A stretch of 8,882 bases of DNA from CAZSNH01 sp052388455 (GCA_052388455.1 JBQTIA010000037.1:1-8882); one strand, 5' to 3'. Shown: positions 1 through 7,100, counted from the first letter of the stretch. The notes: generated by a model not told the origin, from the letters alone. Made by a program: numbers and translations.

Positions 1-1506
1 AACCCGTTTTTCCCCGCCTCCGAGGGCTCCGCCCCGCGCTCCTCCCCCCCCCCCGGCCCCACCCCTCGGCGGCCCCACGCCCACCCCCCCGTGGGCACGG
101 CCGCCACACTCCGGGCCAAGGTGTCAGACCCTCCGGGTCTGACACCGGAAACACCGGAGCCGACCCTCCCTCCTCTCGACAAACCCTACGCCGTTCTCGT
201 CACCGGCATCGGTGGAACCGGCGTGGTCACCGTTTCGGCCGTGCTCGCTGAAGCCGCCCATCTCGCCGGTCTCGGCTTCGGCTCCATCGATGTGACGGGC
301 CTCGCGCAGAAGGGAGGTGCCGTCGCCTGCCACATGCGCATCGCGCGCTCGCCGGAGGACATTCATGCCATTCGCGTCGGCACCGCGCATGCCGACCTGC
401 TGCTTGGCGGCGATCTCGTTGTGACGGCGGCCAACAAGATCCTCGACTGCGTTCGACCGGGGCATACGGCTGTCGTCTATTCGACCCACGAGGTGACGAC
501 GGGGGACTTCACACGCCATCCCGAGCTGCAGGTGCCGGGCGAACGGCTCAACCATATGATCCGGCGGCGGGCCGGCACCGCGCCGGTATCGGCCATCGAT
601 GCGCAGGACATCGCGGTCAAGCTCTTCGGCGACAGCCTCTACGCCAACATGCTGCTCGTCGGCATGGCCTGGCAGCTCGGCCGCATCCCGATCCCCGCGA
701 CGGCGATCGAGCAGGCGATCCGACTGAACGGGGCGGCGGTCGAAACCAACTTGCGCGCCTTCCAAATGGGCCGGCAGGCGGCTCACGATCCTGTCTCGAT
801 CGACCGCCTCATGACCCCGCGCACGCTCAGCTTCCGGCGCCCCGCCACGATCGACGATCTCGTCGCTCATCGCGCCGAGCAGCTCGTAGCCTATCAGGAT
901 CAGCGTCTCGCGGAACGCTACCGAACGCGGGTCGATGCCGTTCGCAAGCTCGAAGCGGAGCGGACACCGGGCAAGTCCGGCCTCGCCGAGGCGGTCGCTC
1001 GGTCCTACTTCAAGCTGCTCGCCACCAAGGACGAGTACGAGGTGGCGCGGCTCTACACCGACGGCCGCTTCGAGCAGCAGGTGCGGGACGCCTTCGATGG
1101 CGTGACACGCATCGAGCTGCATCTCGCCCCGCCGCTTCTCGCACGTCGCAATAAATCCACGGGCGAGCCGATCAAGATGCGCTTTGGGCCGTGGGTGCTG
1201 CCGGTGCTGCGGCAGCTCGCCAAGCTCAAGGGTTTACGGGGCAGTGCGTTCGATCCCTTCGGCTACACGGCCGAGCGGCGCATGGAGCGCCAGCTGATCG
1301 CCGATTACGAGCGGATGCTGGACGAGCTTCTGCCCGAGCTTTCAAGCGAGACGCACGCGACCCTCGCCGCGCTCGCCGCCGTACCGCAGGAGGTCAAGGG
1401 CTTCGGTCACGTCAAGATGCGCAGCCTCGCCGAAGCCAAGTCCCGCGAGGCCGATCTGCGCGCCGCCCTTCGTTCCGCCCGGCATAAGCGCCAGGCCGCC
1501 GAATAA
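1..1506 (+). CDS. indolepyruvate (2-oxoacid) ferredoxin oxidoreductase, C-terminal part (5' partial)
   Basis: This is the C-terminal part of a fused IorA-IorB type enzyme, which oxidatively decarboxylates aryl-pyruvates with CoA and passes electrons to ferredoxin in the cytoplasm. The gamma (POR) domain spans about nt 187-780 and opens with the glycine-rich GIGGTGVVT motif at nt 205-231, followed by TGLAQKGGA. A second conserved region follows (DUF6537-like, about nt 860-1480) with the typical ending GFGHVK at nt 1399-1416. The family is usually about 1,150 residues; only about 500 codons are here, so the thiamine-diphosphate and 4Fe-4S parts lie outside the window. The frame is open to base 1. 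The GTG at 91 is therefore not a credible start; it lies in a C-rich, probably corrupted stretch. The gene converges on the minus-strand gene at 1556. The family assignment is firm; the exact substrate is not. Confidence 0.9.
   Translation, partial: NPFFPASEGSAPRSSPPPGPTPRRPHAHPPVGTAATLRAKVSDPPGLTPETPEPTLPPLDKPYAVLVTGIGGTGVVTVSAVLAEAAHLAGLGFGSIDVTGLAQKGGAVACHMRIARSPEDIHAIRVGTAHADLLLGGDLVVTAANKILDCVRPGHTAVVYSTHEVTTGDFTRHPELQVPGERLNHMIRRRAGTAPVSAIDAQDIAVKLFGDSLYANMLLVGMAWQLGRIPIPATAIEQAIRLNGAAVETNLRAFQMGRQAAHDPVSIDRLMTPRTLSFRRPATIDDLVAHRAEQLVAYQDQRLAERYRTRVDAVRKLEAERTPGKSGLAEAVARSYFKLLATKDEYEVARLYTDGRFEQQVRDAFDGVTRIELHLAPPLLARRNKSTGEPIKMRFGPWVLPVLRQLAKLKGLRGSAFDPFGYTAERRMERQLIADYERMLDELLPELSSETHATLAALAAVPQEVKGFGHVKMRSLAEAKSREADLRAALRSARHKRQAAE
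120..146. repeat. perfect 12-bp inverted repeat, REP-like, inside coding sequence
   Basis: The arms GGTGTCAGACCC (120-131) and GGGTCTGACACC (135-146) are exact reverse complements separated by TCC. The element lies in frame in the linker before the gamma domain of the oxidoreductase and encodes about VSDPPGLTP. Arms built on GGTGTCAGACC resemble bacterial REP palindromes spread by RAYT transposases, but that link rests on recall. No second copy was found in the window. Confidence 0.55.
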
Positions 1507-1521
1507 GGACGTTCGATGCGA

Positions 1522-1547
1522 CGCGCGGCGCTGGTGCAGCGCGTGTG
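1522..1547. terminator. possible hairpin terminator between convergent genes
   Basis: GCGCTG (1528-1533) and CAGCGC (1537-1542) form a perfect 6-bp stem with a GTG loop. The stem can extend by five further pairs (1522-1526 with 1543-1547, including G-U pairs) if G1527 is bulged. It sits in the 49-bp gap between two converging genes, where a bidirectional terminator is expected. There is no T-tract on either side, so it is not a classic intrinsic terminator. Confidence 0.3.
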
Positions 1548-1555
1548 GCGTGTGA

Positions 1556-2338
1556 TCACTCCCCGAGGGCGGTGAGCTGGAAGGCCGGGTTCTTCAGGGC
1601 TTCGAGCAGGGCGTCGCGCTGGAGTTCGCAGCGTTGGCCGTGCAGGACGCGGACCGCGTCGTCGGTCGCTGGAAGCGGCGCGATCAATCGCAGCTTGATC
1701 TGGCGGATGGGCTGCTCGACGGCCTGGAACGCGAAGGTGCCGGTGCGCGGCTCAATGTCGGCAGGCCACGTGGCGACGGCGCTGCCGGCCACGAAGTTAA
1801 CCTCCGAGCGCTTGCCGCCGCCCTGCATATCGACGATCACCACACGTTCCGCCTTGGCCGTCGTGGCGCGCACCACCGACAGCCGGGCGCCCTTCTCGAC
1901 GCATAGGTCGCCCGAGCGGAAGACCGGCACCTCGACCCAGGAGAACTTGTAGACCGGTGCCGGTCCGGCCGGGGCGGTGGCCGACCGCGCCGGGGCCGCG
2001 CTGAATCCGCGCGACTTGGCGTCGGCCACCTCGGCCCGGGGACCGACCGGCTTCAGTCGCTCCGTGACGGCGGTCCACAGCGCGGAATCCGACGCGCCGC
2101 CGTCGTCGAAGTCCTTGACCGCCTTGCTGAGCGGTCCCACGAGGCTCTGGATCTTGCCTGAGGTTGCCATGATGCGGACCTTGGCCCCGGCCGGAACCTC
2201 CAGGGTCTTGTCGCTGGTGAGCACCGTACCGGTGGTCAGCGCGGCCGAGTCGGACCCGATGACGACGATATCGGCGAGCGCCGGAGATGCGAGGGCGGCG
2301 GTCATCGCCAATCCCAGAACGGTCAGAGACTTCTGCAT
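1556..2338 (-). CDS. secreted, probably periplasmic protein of unknown function
   Basis: A 260-residue protein that I cannot assign to a named family. Residues 1-22 form a clear Sec signal peptide: MQKS, then a hydrophobic stretch, then a PALA cleavage site before DIVVIGSD. The mature N-terminal part (about 23-75) reads like a small beta domain: DIVVIGSDS, a G-x-VL segment, VPAGAKVRI, then SGKIQSLVGP. This pattern recalls periplasmic FecR-like or SH3-like modules in alphaproteobacteria, which is only a resemblance. An Ala/Pro-rich linker (about 120-135) leads to a C-terminal domain with two cysteines (GDLCVEK and GQRCELQ), possibly a disulfide. The start at 2338 was chosen over one 32 codons upstream because the signal peptide begins there and GGGAG lies 6 bases before it. 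It is transcribed away from the GTPase cluster, so the two may share a regulatory region. Confidence 0.8.
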   Translation of the reverse strand: MQKSLTVLGLAMTAALASPALADIVVIGSDSAALTTGTVLTSDKTLEVPAGAKVRIMATSGKIQSLVGPLSKAVKDFDDGGASDSALWTAVTERLKPVGPRAEVADAKSRGFSAAPARSATAPAGPAPVYKFSWVEVPVFRSGDLCVEKGARLSVVRATTAKAERVVIVDMQGGGKRSEVNFVAGSAVATWPADIEPRTGTFAFQAVEQPIRQIKLRLIAPLPATDDAVRVLHGQRCELQRDALLEALKNPAFQLTALGE

Positions 2339-2344
2339 TCTCGG

Positions 2345-2349
2345 CTCCC
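2345..2349 (-). promoter_or_regulatory. ribosome binding site that fixes the start of the secreted protein
   Basis: On the minus strand GGGAG lies 6 bases before the ATG at 2338. Together with the signal peptide that begins at that ATG, it decides against the longer open frame starting at 2434, whose extra residues are hydrophilic and would bury the signal sequence. Confidence 0.6.
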
Positions 2350-2503
2350 ACGATGGATCAGGTCGGGTGGACTTAGGCGACCCCTGAAGCGCATCGGTTG
2401 CGCTTGTTTCGGTGCCGCTCGAAGCCGCCACCATCCCCTGCCGATGTCATAACAATATGGCGGAAAGGCCTAGGCGGAAGTGAACCGTATACCGGTCGCG
2501 AGC

Positions 2504-2532
2504 TTGCGGTCCCCGCCGGGCTCTAATACATT
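2504..2532 (+). promoter_or_regulatory. candidate sigma-70 promoter for the GTPase cluster
   Basis: TTGCGG (2504-2509) and TACATT (2527-2532) are separated by exactly 17 bases and match 3 of 6 and 4 of 6 positions of the -35 and -10 consensus. TAATAC overlaps the -10 but is too close to the -35. It would give a leader of about 115 bases before the ATG at 2655. This is pattern matching only. Confidence 0.3.
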
Positions 2533-2601
2533 TCGCCTCGGCCATGGTAGGGGTAACCGATGCCGTCGGCGTCGAACGGTGCTCATGCGCTGATCGGCAA
2601 G

Positions 2602-2636
2602 CCGACAGAAGCCGTTTCGAGACCGACAGAAGCCGT
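2602..2636 (+). repeat. two 14-bp direct repeats, 21-bp period, upstream of the GTPase cluster
   Basis: CCGACAGAAGCCGT occurs exactly at 2602-2615 and at 2623-2636, with a 7-base spacer. The period of 21 bp is two helical turns, so a protein dimer could bind both copies on one face. The second copy ends 18 bases before the ATG at 2655, so the repeats lie in the leader or at the start of transcription and could serve as an operator. The binding factor is unknown. Confidence 0.55.
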
Positions 2637-2654
2637 ACCGCGTAAGAGTTCGAC

Positions 2655-2963
2655 ATGAATGCCCCCACTCTCGGCGATATCCGGGCCGCCGCCGCCGAAC
2701 GCGAGATGCAGGACGAAAAAATGGAGCAGGTTCGCCAGCTCCTGTTCGGCGACCTCGCGCGCGAGGTCAACACGCGCATGATGCTGCTCGAGGCTCGCCT
2801 GCGCGAGTTGGAGGTCGGCGTTTCGAGACAACTCGAATCCATCTCGACCCGGGTCGATGCGCTGGCCGCCACGGCCGACCGCGACCGCCGGGGCTCCTTC
2901 GACGAGCTAGCCCGAAACATTCAGGAACTCGGCGAGCGGATCGCGGTGATGTCCCGACGCTGA
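2655..2963 (+). CDS. small coiled-coil protein with LLF motif, first gene of GTPase cluster
   Basis: A 102-residue, charged, almost entirely helical protein with no signal peptide, membrane segment or cysteine; it is predicted to be cytoplasmic. Residues 15-75 show heptad-like spacing of Leu, Val and Met, consistent with a coiled coil. Residues 29-37 read LLFGDLARE, closely similar to LLFDSESRE at residues 11-19 of the next gene product, so both may use the same helix to dock on one partner or on each other. The C-terminus repeats a short amphipathic helix (RNIQELGERI). The ATG at 2655 has only a weak AAGAG before it. The 85-bp gap to the next gene and the same direction suggest co-transcription. 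No family name is recognised; an adaptor or regulator of the GTPase module is inferred from position and motif. Confidence 0.75.
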   Translation: MNAPTLGDIRAAAAEREMQDEKMEQVRQLLFGDLAREVNTRMMLLEARLRELEVGVSRQLESISTRVDALAATADRDRRGSFDELARNIQELGERIAVMSRR

Positions 2964-3048
2964 GGGAAGGCCGGGCGTCATGCCGTAACGGTCGAAGCGG
3001 GGCGTCCGTGGCCCTGACCGCGTGAACCCAAGACATGGACCGATAAAA

Positions 3049-5229
3049 ATGTCCCAGAACGTGGACCGACTGAAAGAGCTGCTGTTCGACAGCGAGTCGC
3101 GTGAGCTGAGCGACATGCGCCGCCGCGTCGACGAGGTGTTCGGACGGGCCGGCAGCGAGGAGCGGTTCACGGCGAGCGTTGCCGGCGTGATCGACAAGGC
3201 GCTGCGGCGCGCCGAGGTGGACCGCCACGCCGAGCTGGCCGATGCGGTGGCGCCGTTCGTGGTGCGTACCGTCAAGACCGAAATCCGCAACAGCCGCGAC
3301 GAACTCGTAGAGGCACTCTATCCCGTCACCGGCCGCATGGTGAAAGCCTATGTCGCGAGCGCGCTGAAAGACCTCGCCGACGACATGAACCGCCGGCTCG
3401 AAGCCAACCCGGTCATGCTGCGTCTGAAGAGCCTGACCAGCGGTAAATCGGTCGCCGAGCTGGCCATGGCCGAGGCCCAGCGGCTGCGCATCGAGGAACT
3501 CTATCTCGTCCGGCGCGGCACCGGCGAGCTGGTCGGGAGGTGGCCGGAAAGCACCGAGTCCGACGGCCGGGACCACGTGATGAGCGGCGTCTTGACGGCG
3601 ATCAACGAATTTTCGAGCGAGGCGCTGAAGGACGACGGCGCGGGCTTGCGCCAGATCGATCTCGGTGAGCGGCAGCTTTATCTCCGCGCCTCGCAGACCT
3701 ATCTGCTGGCTGCCAAGTGCAGCGGCACGGCGCACTCCGGCGTCGAGACGATCCTCGACGAAGCGTTTCTGGCGGCGCTGGAGCGCATCCAGGCGGGTGG
3801 CGGCAGCGCGGCCACTCCCGAAGCCGCTGCGCGGCAGAGCACCAGCCTGCTCTCCGATGTCTCGCGCAATCTCGACGAGCGTATCACAGAGAAGCAGTCC
3901 GATCTCGACGAGGACGCCTCGGGGCTGAGCCCGCTGGTCATTCTCGCCTGGATCGTCGGCCTGCCGCTGGCGCTCTGGATCGCCTGGACGCTCTATGCCG
4001 ACTACGTGACCGAGCGGACGCAGCGCACCGCCTCCCAGATTGTCGCTCAGGCCGATGAGATCAAGGGTTATCCGACCCGCATCGATGTCGAGCGGCTCGG
4101 CCACGCCGTCACGCTCTCCGGTCTTGCGCCGAGCGTCGCCGCCAAGGACGAGATTGTCGGAAGGCTGCGGCGTTCGATGCCTGGCTCGGAGATTCGCGAT
4201 CAGTTGACGGTGCTGCCGAGCGGGTTGGCGGAGATCGAGCCCGAGCTGGACAAGGTGCGGCGGCGCATCGGCAGCCTCGAAGCCGACGTGCAGCCGCAGT
4301 TCGACCGGCTCGGCGGCGACCTCGCAGCCTTCAAGTCCGGACTGCTGCCGGAGCTGGCCTCGCTGCAGGGCGGCATCCAGGTGCTCGAGGCCAAGACGCG
4401 GCTGGCCTCCGTCTCCCGCATGCTGGAGCGCGGCGAGCGCAGGCTGACGGAGACGTCGCAGGATCTGGCACGCCTCGACGGCCAGTTGAAGGAAAGCGAC
4501 CGCAAAGCCGTCGCCGGCCGCGCTGCCACCGAGGTGGCAACGGCACTCGAAGCCATGCAGCGGGCGCGGGCCCAGCTCAGCGACCAAGGTCTTTCAGGCG
4601 TCGAAGAGCAGATCGTGGAGATCGACCGGCAGACAATCGCCGTGCGTCAGACCATTGGCGGCCTGTCCACGCTGATCGGGCCCCCCGTCGACGGTCGCGG
4701 CACTGACTCGCGTTCGCTTACGCCCTCTACCGACATCGCGGTCAGCGCCGACGACCTTGCCGCCGAATGCGAGCGCCTCGCCATGCTGACGGTGGCCATC
4801 GCCCAGTCTGTGGCGCTTCGCAACAGCCTGCCGCCGCCGCCCGTCGTCGAGCCGCCGACTCCGCGCCAGCAGATCGAAGCCTGGAGCCGGTCCAGCGCCA
4901 TCTTCTTTTCCGACGAGACGAAGTTCCGCAACTCCGCACGCGCCGACGAGGTACTCGCCGAAGCCGCCCGCCTGATGCGGGCCAGCGACGTGATGCTGCG
5001 GGTCGTCGGCTACACCGACGACAAGGGCGGCCAGGATCGCAACTCGCCGCTCAGCCAATCGCGGGCGCAGACCGTCGTCGACGCGCTGATTGCCCGCGGC
5101 GTTCCGGCCAAGCGGCTGGTGGCGGTCGGACGGTTGGACGGCCGCGACCTCAGCCCGGTCAATGGCGAAACCAGTCCCAACCGTCGGGTCGAGTTCGAAG
5201 TCGGATTCGACGGCGAAGGCGCCGAATGA
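3049..5229 (+). CDS. single-pass inner-membrane protein with BON and OmpA peptidoglycan-binding domains
   Basis: A 726-residue protein in five parts. Residues 1-290 are soluble and probably cytoplasmic; they include LLFDSESRE (11-19) and a region at about 145-245 (IEELYLVRRGTGELVG, later VMSGVLTAINEFSSEAL) that resembles longin/roadblock folds. One transmembrane helix lies at about 294-316. A BON-like domain (about 328-390) contains IDVERLGHAVTLSGLA. A long coiled coil covers about 395-535. A C-terminal OmpA domain (about 615-720) contains GYTDDKG, LSQSRAQTVVDAL and NRRVEFEV. D657 and R672 are 15 residues apart, as are the two diaminopimelate-binding residues of OmpA, so peptidoglycan binding should be intact. 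It likely spans the inner membrane and tethers to the cell wall. The start at 3049 is preferred over a GTG at 3022 because the shared LLF motif then lies near the N-terminus; neither has a strong ribosome site. The stop overlaps the GTPase start. The domain calls are good, the signalling role is inferred. Confidence 0.88.
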   Translation: MSQNVDRLKELLFDSESRELSDMRRRVDEVFGRAGSEERFTASVAGVIDKALRRAEVDRHAELADAVAPFVVRTVKTEIRNSRDELVEALYPVTGRMVKAYVASALKDLADDMNRRLEANPVMLRLKSLTSGKSVAELAMAEAQRLRIEELYLVRRGTGELVGRWPESTESDGRDHVMSGVLTAINEFSSEALKDDGAGLRQIDLGERQLYLRASQTYLLAAKCSGTAHSGVETILDEAFLAALERIQAGGGSAATPEAAARQSTSLLSDVSRNLDERITEKQSDLDEDASGLSPLVILAWIVGLPLALWIAWTLYADYVTERTQRTASQIVAQADEIKGYPTRIDVERLGHAVTLSGLAPSVAAKDEIVGRLRRSMPGSEIRDQLTVLPSGLAEIEPELDKVRRRIGSLEADVQPQFDRLGGDLAAFKSGLLPELASLQGGIQVLEAKTRLASVSRMLERGERRLTETSQDLARLDGQLKESDRKAVAGRAATEVATALEAMQRARAQLSDQGLSGVEEQIVEIDRQTIAVRQTIGGLSTLIGPPVDGRGTDSRSLTPSTDIAVSADDLAAECERLAMLTVAIAQSVALRNSLPPPPVVEPPTPRQQIEAWSRSSAIFFSDETKFRNSARADEVLAEAARLMRASDVMLRVVGYTDDKGGQDRNSPLSQSRAQTVVDALIARGVPAKRLVAVGRLDGRDLSPVNGETSPNRRVEFEVGFDGEGAE

Positions 5230-5732
5230 CGGCGCACAAGATCATGCTGCTCGGCGACATCGGCGTCGGCAAGTCCTCCATCGTCCAGCGTCTCGTGTTC
5301 GACCGCTTCGACTTCGAGTACAAGCCGACCATCGGCGTCGACGTGTATCGCTACGTGCTGCCCGTCGTCGGCGGCCAGCCGCCGGCGACCCTGATCGTGT
5401 GGGACACGGACGGCAACCTCTCCGACCTGATGTTCCGACACGTCTACATGAAGGCGGCTTCGGCGGCGATGATCGTCGGCGATTTGACCCGGCCGGATAC
5501 TCTGGAGACGATGGCGCGGCTGGCGGAGAGCTTCGCCGCCGAGCTGCCCGGTCGGCATGTCGGGTTCCTGCTCAACAAGCTCGATCTCGTGGCGCAGCCG
5601 GATGAGATCGAGATCCCCAAAGCCCTCCGCCAACGCTCGGAGAATACGCGCATCACCAGCGCGCGCACCGGAGCCAACATCGAGGCCGCGTTCAGGGAGG
5701 CCGCGAATGCCGTTATCCGACGCGGGCTATGA
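5226..5732 (+). CDS. Ras/Rab-like small GTPase with altered G3 motif
   Basis: A 168-residue single-domain GTPase. Several motifs fall at or near Ras numbering: P-loop GDIGVGKSS (10-18), switch I KPTIGVD with T35, G3 WDTDGN (59-64), NKLD (117-120), and TSAR (144-147) in place of SAK. It is closer to Rab/Ras proteins than to Era/Obg bacterial GTPases. Two G3 positions are unusual: the Ala of DTAGQ is Asp (D62) and the catalytic Gln is Asn (N64), so intrinsic hydrolysis may be low and need a partner. Position 12 is Ile. The protein ends RRGL with no cysteine anywhere, so it cannot be prenylated and should be cytosolic. Its ATG overlaps the stop of the OmpA-protein gene (ATGA), and its end overlaps the kinase gene by 26 bases, implying coupled translation. 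It is probably a molecular switch between membrane protein and kinase; it is not clearly MglA. Confidence 0.9.
   Translation: MTAHKIMLLGDIGVGKSSIVQRLVFDRFDFEYKPTIGVDVYRYVLPVVGGQPPATLIVWDTDGNLSDLMFRHVYMKAASAAMIVGDLTRPDTLETMARLAESFAAELPGRHVGFLLNKLDLVAQPDEIEIPKALRQRSENTRITSARTGANIEAAFREAANAVIRRGL
5694..5700 (+). promoter_or_regulatory. ribosome binding site of the kinase gene, inside the GTPase gene
   Basis: AGGGAGG lies within the last codons of the GTPase gene, 6 bases before the ATG at 5707. It selects this start over upstream ATGs in the same frame, whose extra residues are low-complexity Arg/Ser/Pro and are read out of frame from the GTPase gene. It also supports translation from one message. 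Confidence 0.7.
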
Positions 5733-6843
5733 GCCGACCGACTATCTGGCCGCGCCTCTGGTGGCGGCCGGTCGCCTGCTGGCGGACCGCGGGGTCTACG
5801 GGCTGGTGTGGATCGATCCGGATATGATCGTCCGCTCGCGCTACGGCGCGCTCGTGGACTTCATCGACATCGGCGAGGACGTGCGCGACAGCGTCCTGCC
5901 GCTGCTCGGTCTCGACAAGGAGCTGGCCCGGCTCCAGCAAGATACACACGCGTCGCTCAATCTGCCGGCGGTGACCATCAACAACGGCACGCTCAGCACG
6001 CCGCGGCTCAATCTGCTCGTCCTGTGGGCGGCCGATCAGCGGGCCTATCTGCTGATGGTCTCGCGGGCGGTGACGAAGGCCGATCTCGAGGTGGAGCTGA
6101 GCCGTCACATCCGCGCCCGCCTGATGGCCGAGGCGGAGGTGAAACGCAAATCCGTCGAGCTGGCTAACGCCAACCGCGACCTCGAAGAATATGCGGCGGT
6201 CATCTCGCACGATCTCAAGGCGCCGCTGCGGGCCATGCGCTATCTCGCCGGCGACCTGGAAGAGGCGCTCGCCGCCGGCAACGAGCCCGAGGCGCGGGTG
6301 ACACTCGCCCGCCTCAAGGAACAGTCGACACGCATGTCGGGGATGCTGTCGGCCCTGCTCGACTACTCGAGTATCGGCCGCAAGGATGAGGCCGTCGCAC
6401 GTGTCGATACCCATGCGCTGGTCACGTCCATCGTCCGCTCCATCCCGCATCCGCCTGGAATCGCGCTCGAGATCGACGGTCACTGGCCGGTGATCGATAC
6501 GCTCGGAGCCCCGCTCGATCTTATTGTGCGCAATCTGATCGGAAACGCCATCGTTCATCACGATCGCGAAACGGGGCGGGTTCGCGTCTCGGCGATCGAT
6601 TCCGACCTCATGCTCGACATTTCGGTGTCCGACGACGGGCCGGGCATAGCCCCGGCGCATCATGCCGCGATTTTCCTGCCGTTCCGGACGCTTGGCGATA
6701 CCAGCCGAACCGGCGGACAGGGCATGGGCCTCTCCCTGGTCAAGCGCACCGTCGAAAGCGTCGGCGGCCGCATCGAGGTGCACTCCAATCCCGAGGTTGA
6801 GCGCGGCACGACGTTTCGCATCGTGTGGCCCAAGCGCTGGTGA
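5707..6843 (+). CDS. soluble sensor histidine kinase
   Basis: A 378-residue histidine kinase with no signal peptide or transmembrane helix, hence cytoplasmic. The N-terminal part (about 15-125, with GLVWIDPDMIVRSRYG) resembles a PAS sensor fold. A helical segment (about 125-165) leads to the dimerisation domain with phosphoacceptor H168 in EYAAVISHDLKAPLRAMRYL, the form seen in phytochrome-type and related HisKA kinases. The ATPase domain has the N box RNLIGNAIVHHD (275-286), D box DDGPGIAP (309-316), F box FLPF (323-326) and G box GGQGMGLSL (336-344), all intact. The expected reaction is autophosphorylation and transfer to a receiver, most likely the one at 7101. The gene overlaps the GTPase gene by 26 bases and has its own ribosome site there. 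Lacking a membrane sensor, it is probably controlled by the GTPase or membrane protein, which is inference. Confidence 0.93.
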   Translation: MPLSDAGYEPTDYLAAPLVAAGRLLADRGVYGLVWIDPDMIVRSRYGALVDFIDIGEDVRDSVLPLLGLDKELARLQQDTHASLNLPAVTINNGTLSTPRLNLLVLWAADQRAYLLMVSRAVTKADLEVELSRHIRARLMAEAEVKRKSVELANANRDLEEYAAVISHDLKAPLRAMRYLAGDLEEALAAGNEPEARVTLARLKEQSTRMSGMLSALLDYSSIGRKDEAVARVDTHALVTSIVRSIPHPPGIALEIDGHWPVIDTLGAPLDLIVRNLIGNAIVHHDRETGRVRVSAIDSDLMLDISVSDDGPGIAPAHHAAIFLPFRTLGDTSRTGGQGMGLSLVKRTVESVGGRIEVHSNPEVERGTTFRIVWPKRW

Positions 6844-7100
6844 ATTTCGATGGGCGGCGTTGTTGCTCTGGGCGCACGCCATCGTCGCTGTTCAACAGAA
6901 TAATCCGTATTTCGCAAATCCCGTTTGCAGACATTGGCTGTCCCGCTTAGTCTTCGGCCGCGGACAATGGCGTCTCCTCGCACGCGACAATCCTGCTCCT
7001 GCAATGCGGGTAGCTCGCTGTGCCCGACGCAATCAGGCATCATACACCAAAGTGAGTCAGATCAGGCTCTCTCGGTCTGCGGTGCGGCAGGATCGAACCC
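6844..7100 (+). other. intergenic region between kinase and receiver genes
   Basis: A 257-bp gap with a lower-GC patch around 6890-6930. TTGCAG (6925-6930) and TAGTCT (6948-6953), 17 bases apart, could be a weak promoter for the receiver gene. GATGGGCG (6849-6856) can pair with CGCCATC (6877-6883) over a 20-base loop, but no T-tract follows. The receiver gene may thus have its own promoter, or be read through from the cluster. No RNA gene or small coding region is convincing. Confidence 0.4.

Larger units (their letters stand above)
2339..2654. other. divergent intergenic region between secreted protein gene and GTPase cluster
   Basis: A 316-bp non-coding stretch between two divergent genes. 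The part at 2440-2540 is richer in A/T than the genes. It holds a candidate plus-strand promoter (2504-2532) and two direct repeats (2602-2636), described separately. On the minus strand a TATTGT at about 2450 could be a -10 box for the secreted protein gene, but its -35 is poor. No canonical EcfG general-stress promoter (GGAAC then CGTT) and no RNA gene were seen. Confidence 0.6.

Noticed and set aside
124..1122. 332-codon open frame on the minus strand across the oxidoreductase gene
   Set aside because: It is a shadow of a clear enzyme frame, with no domain and no ribosome site of note.
2767..4587. 606-codon open frame on the minus strand across the OmpA-protein gene
   Set aside because: It is antisense to a well-supported gene, has no recognisable domain and is rich in Arg, Gly, His and Gln. 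This is the usual mirror frame of high-GC coding DNA.
5713..6882. 389-codon open frame on the minus strand across the kinase gene
   Set aside because: The kinase has all of its catalytic motifs on the plus strand; the antisense frame has none and is low in complexity.
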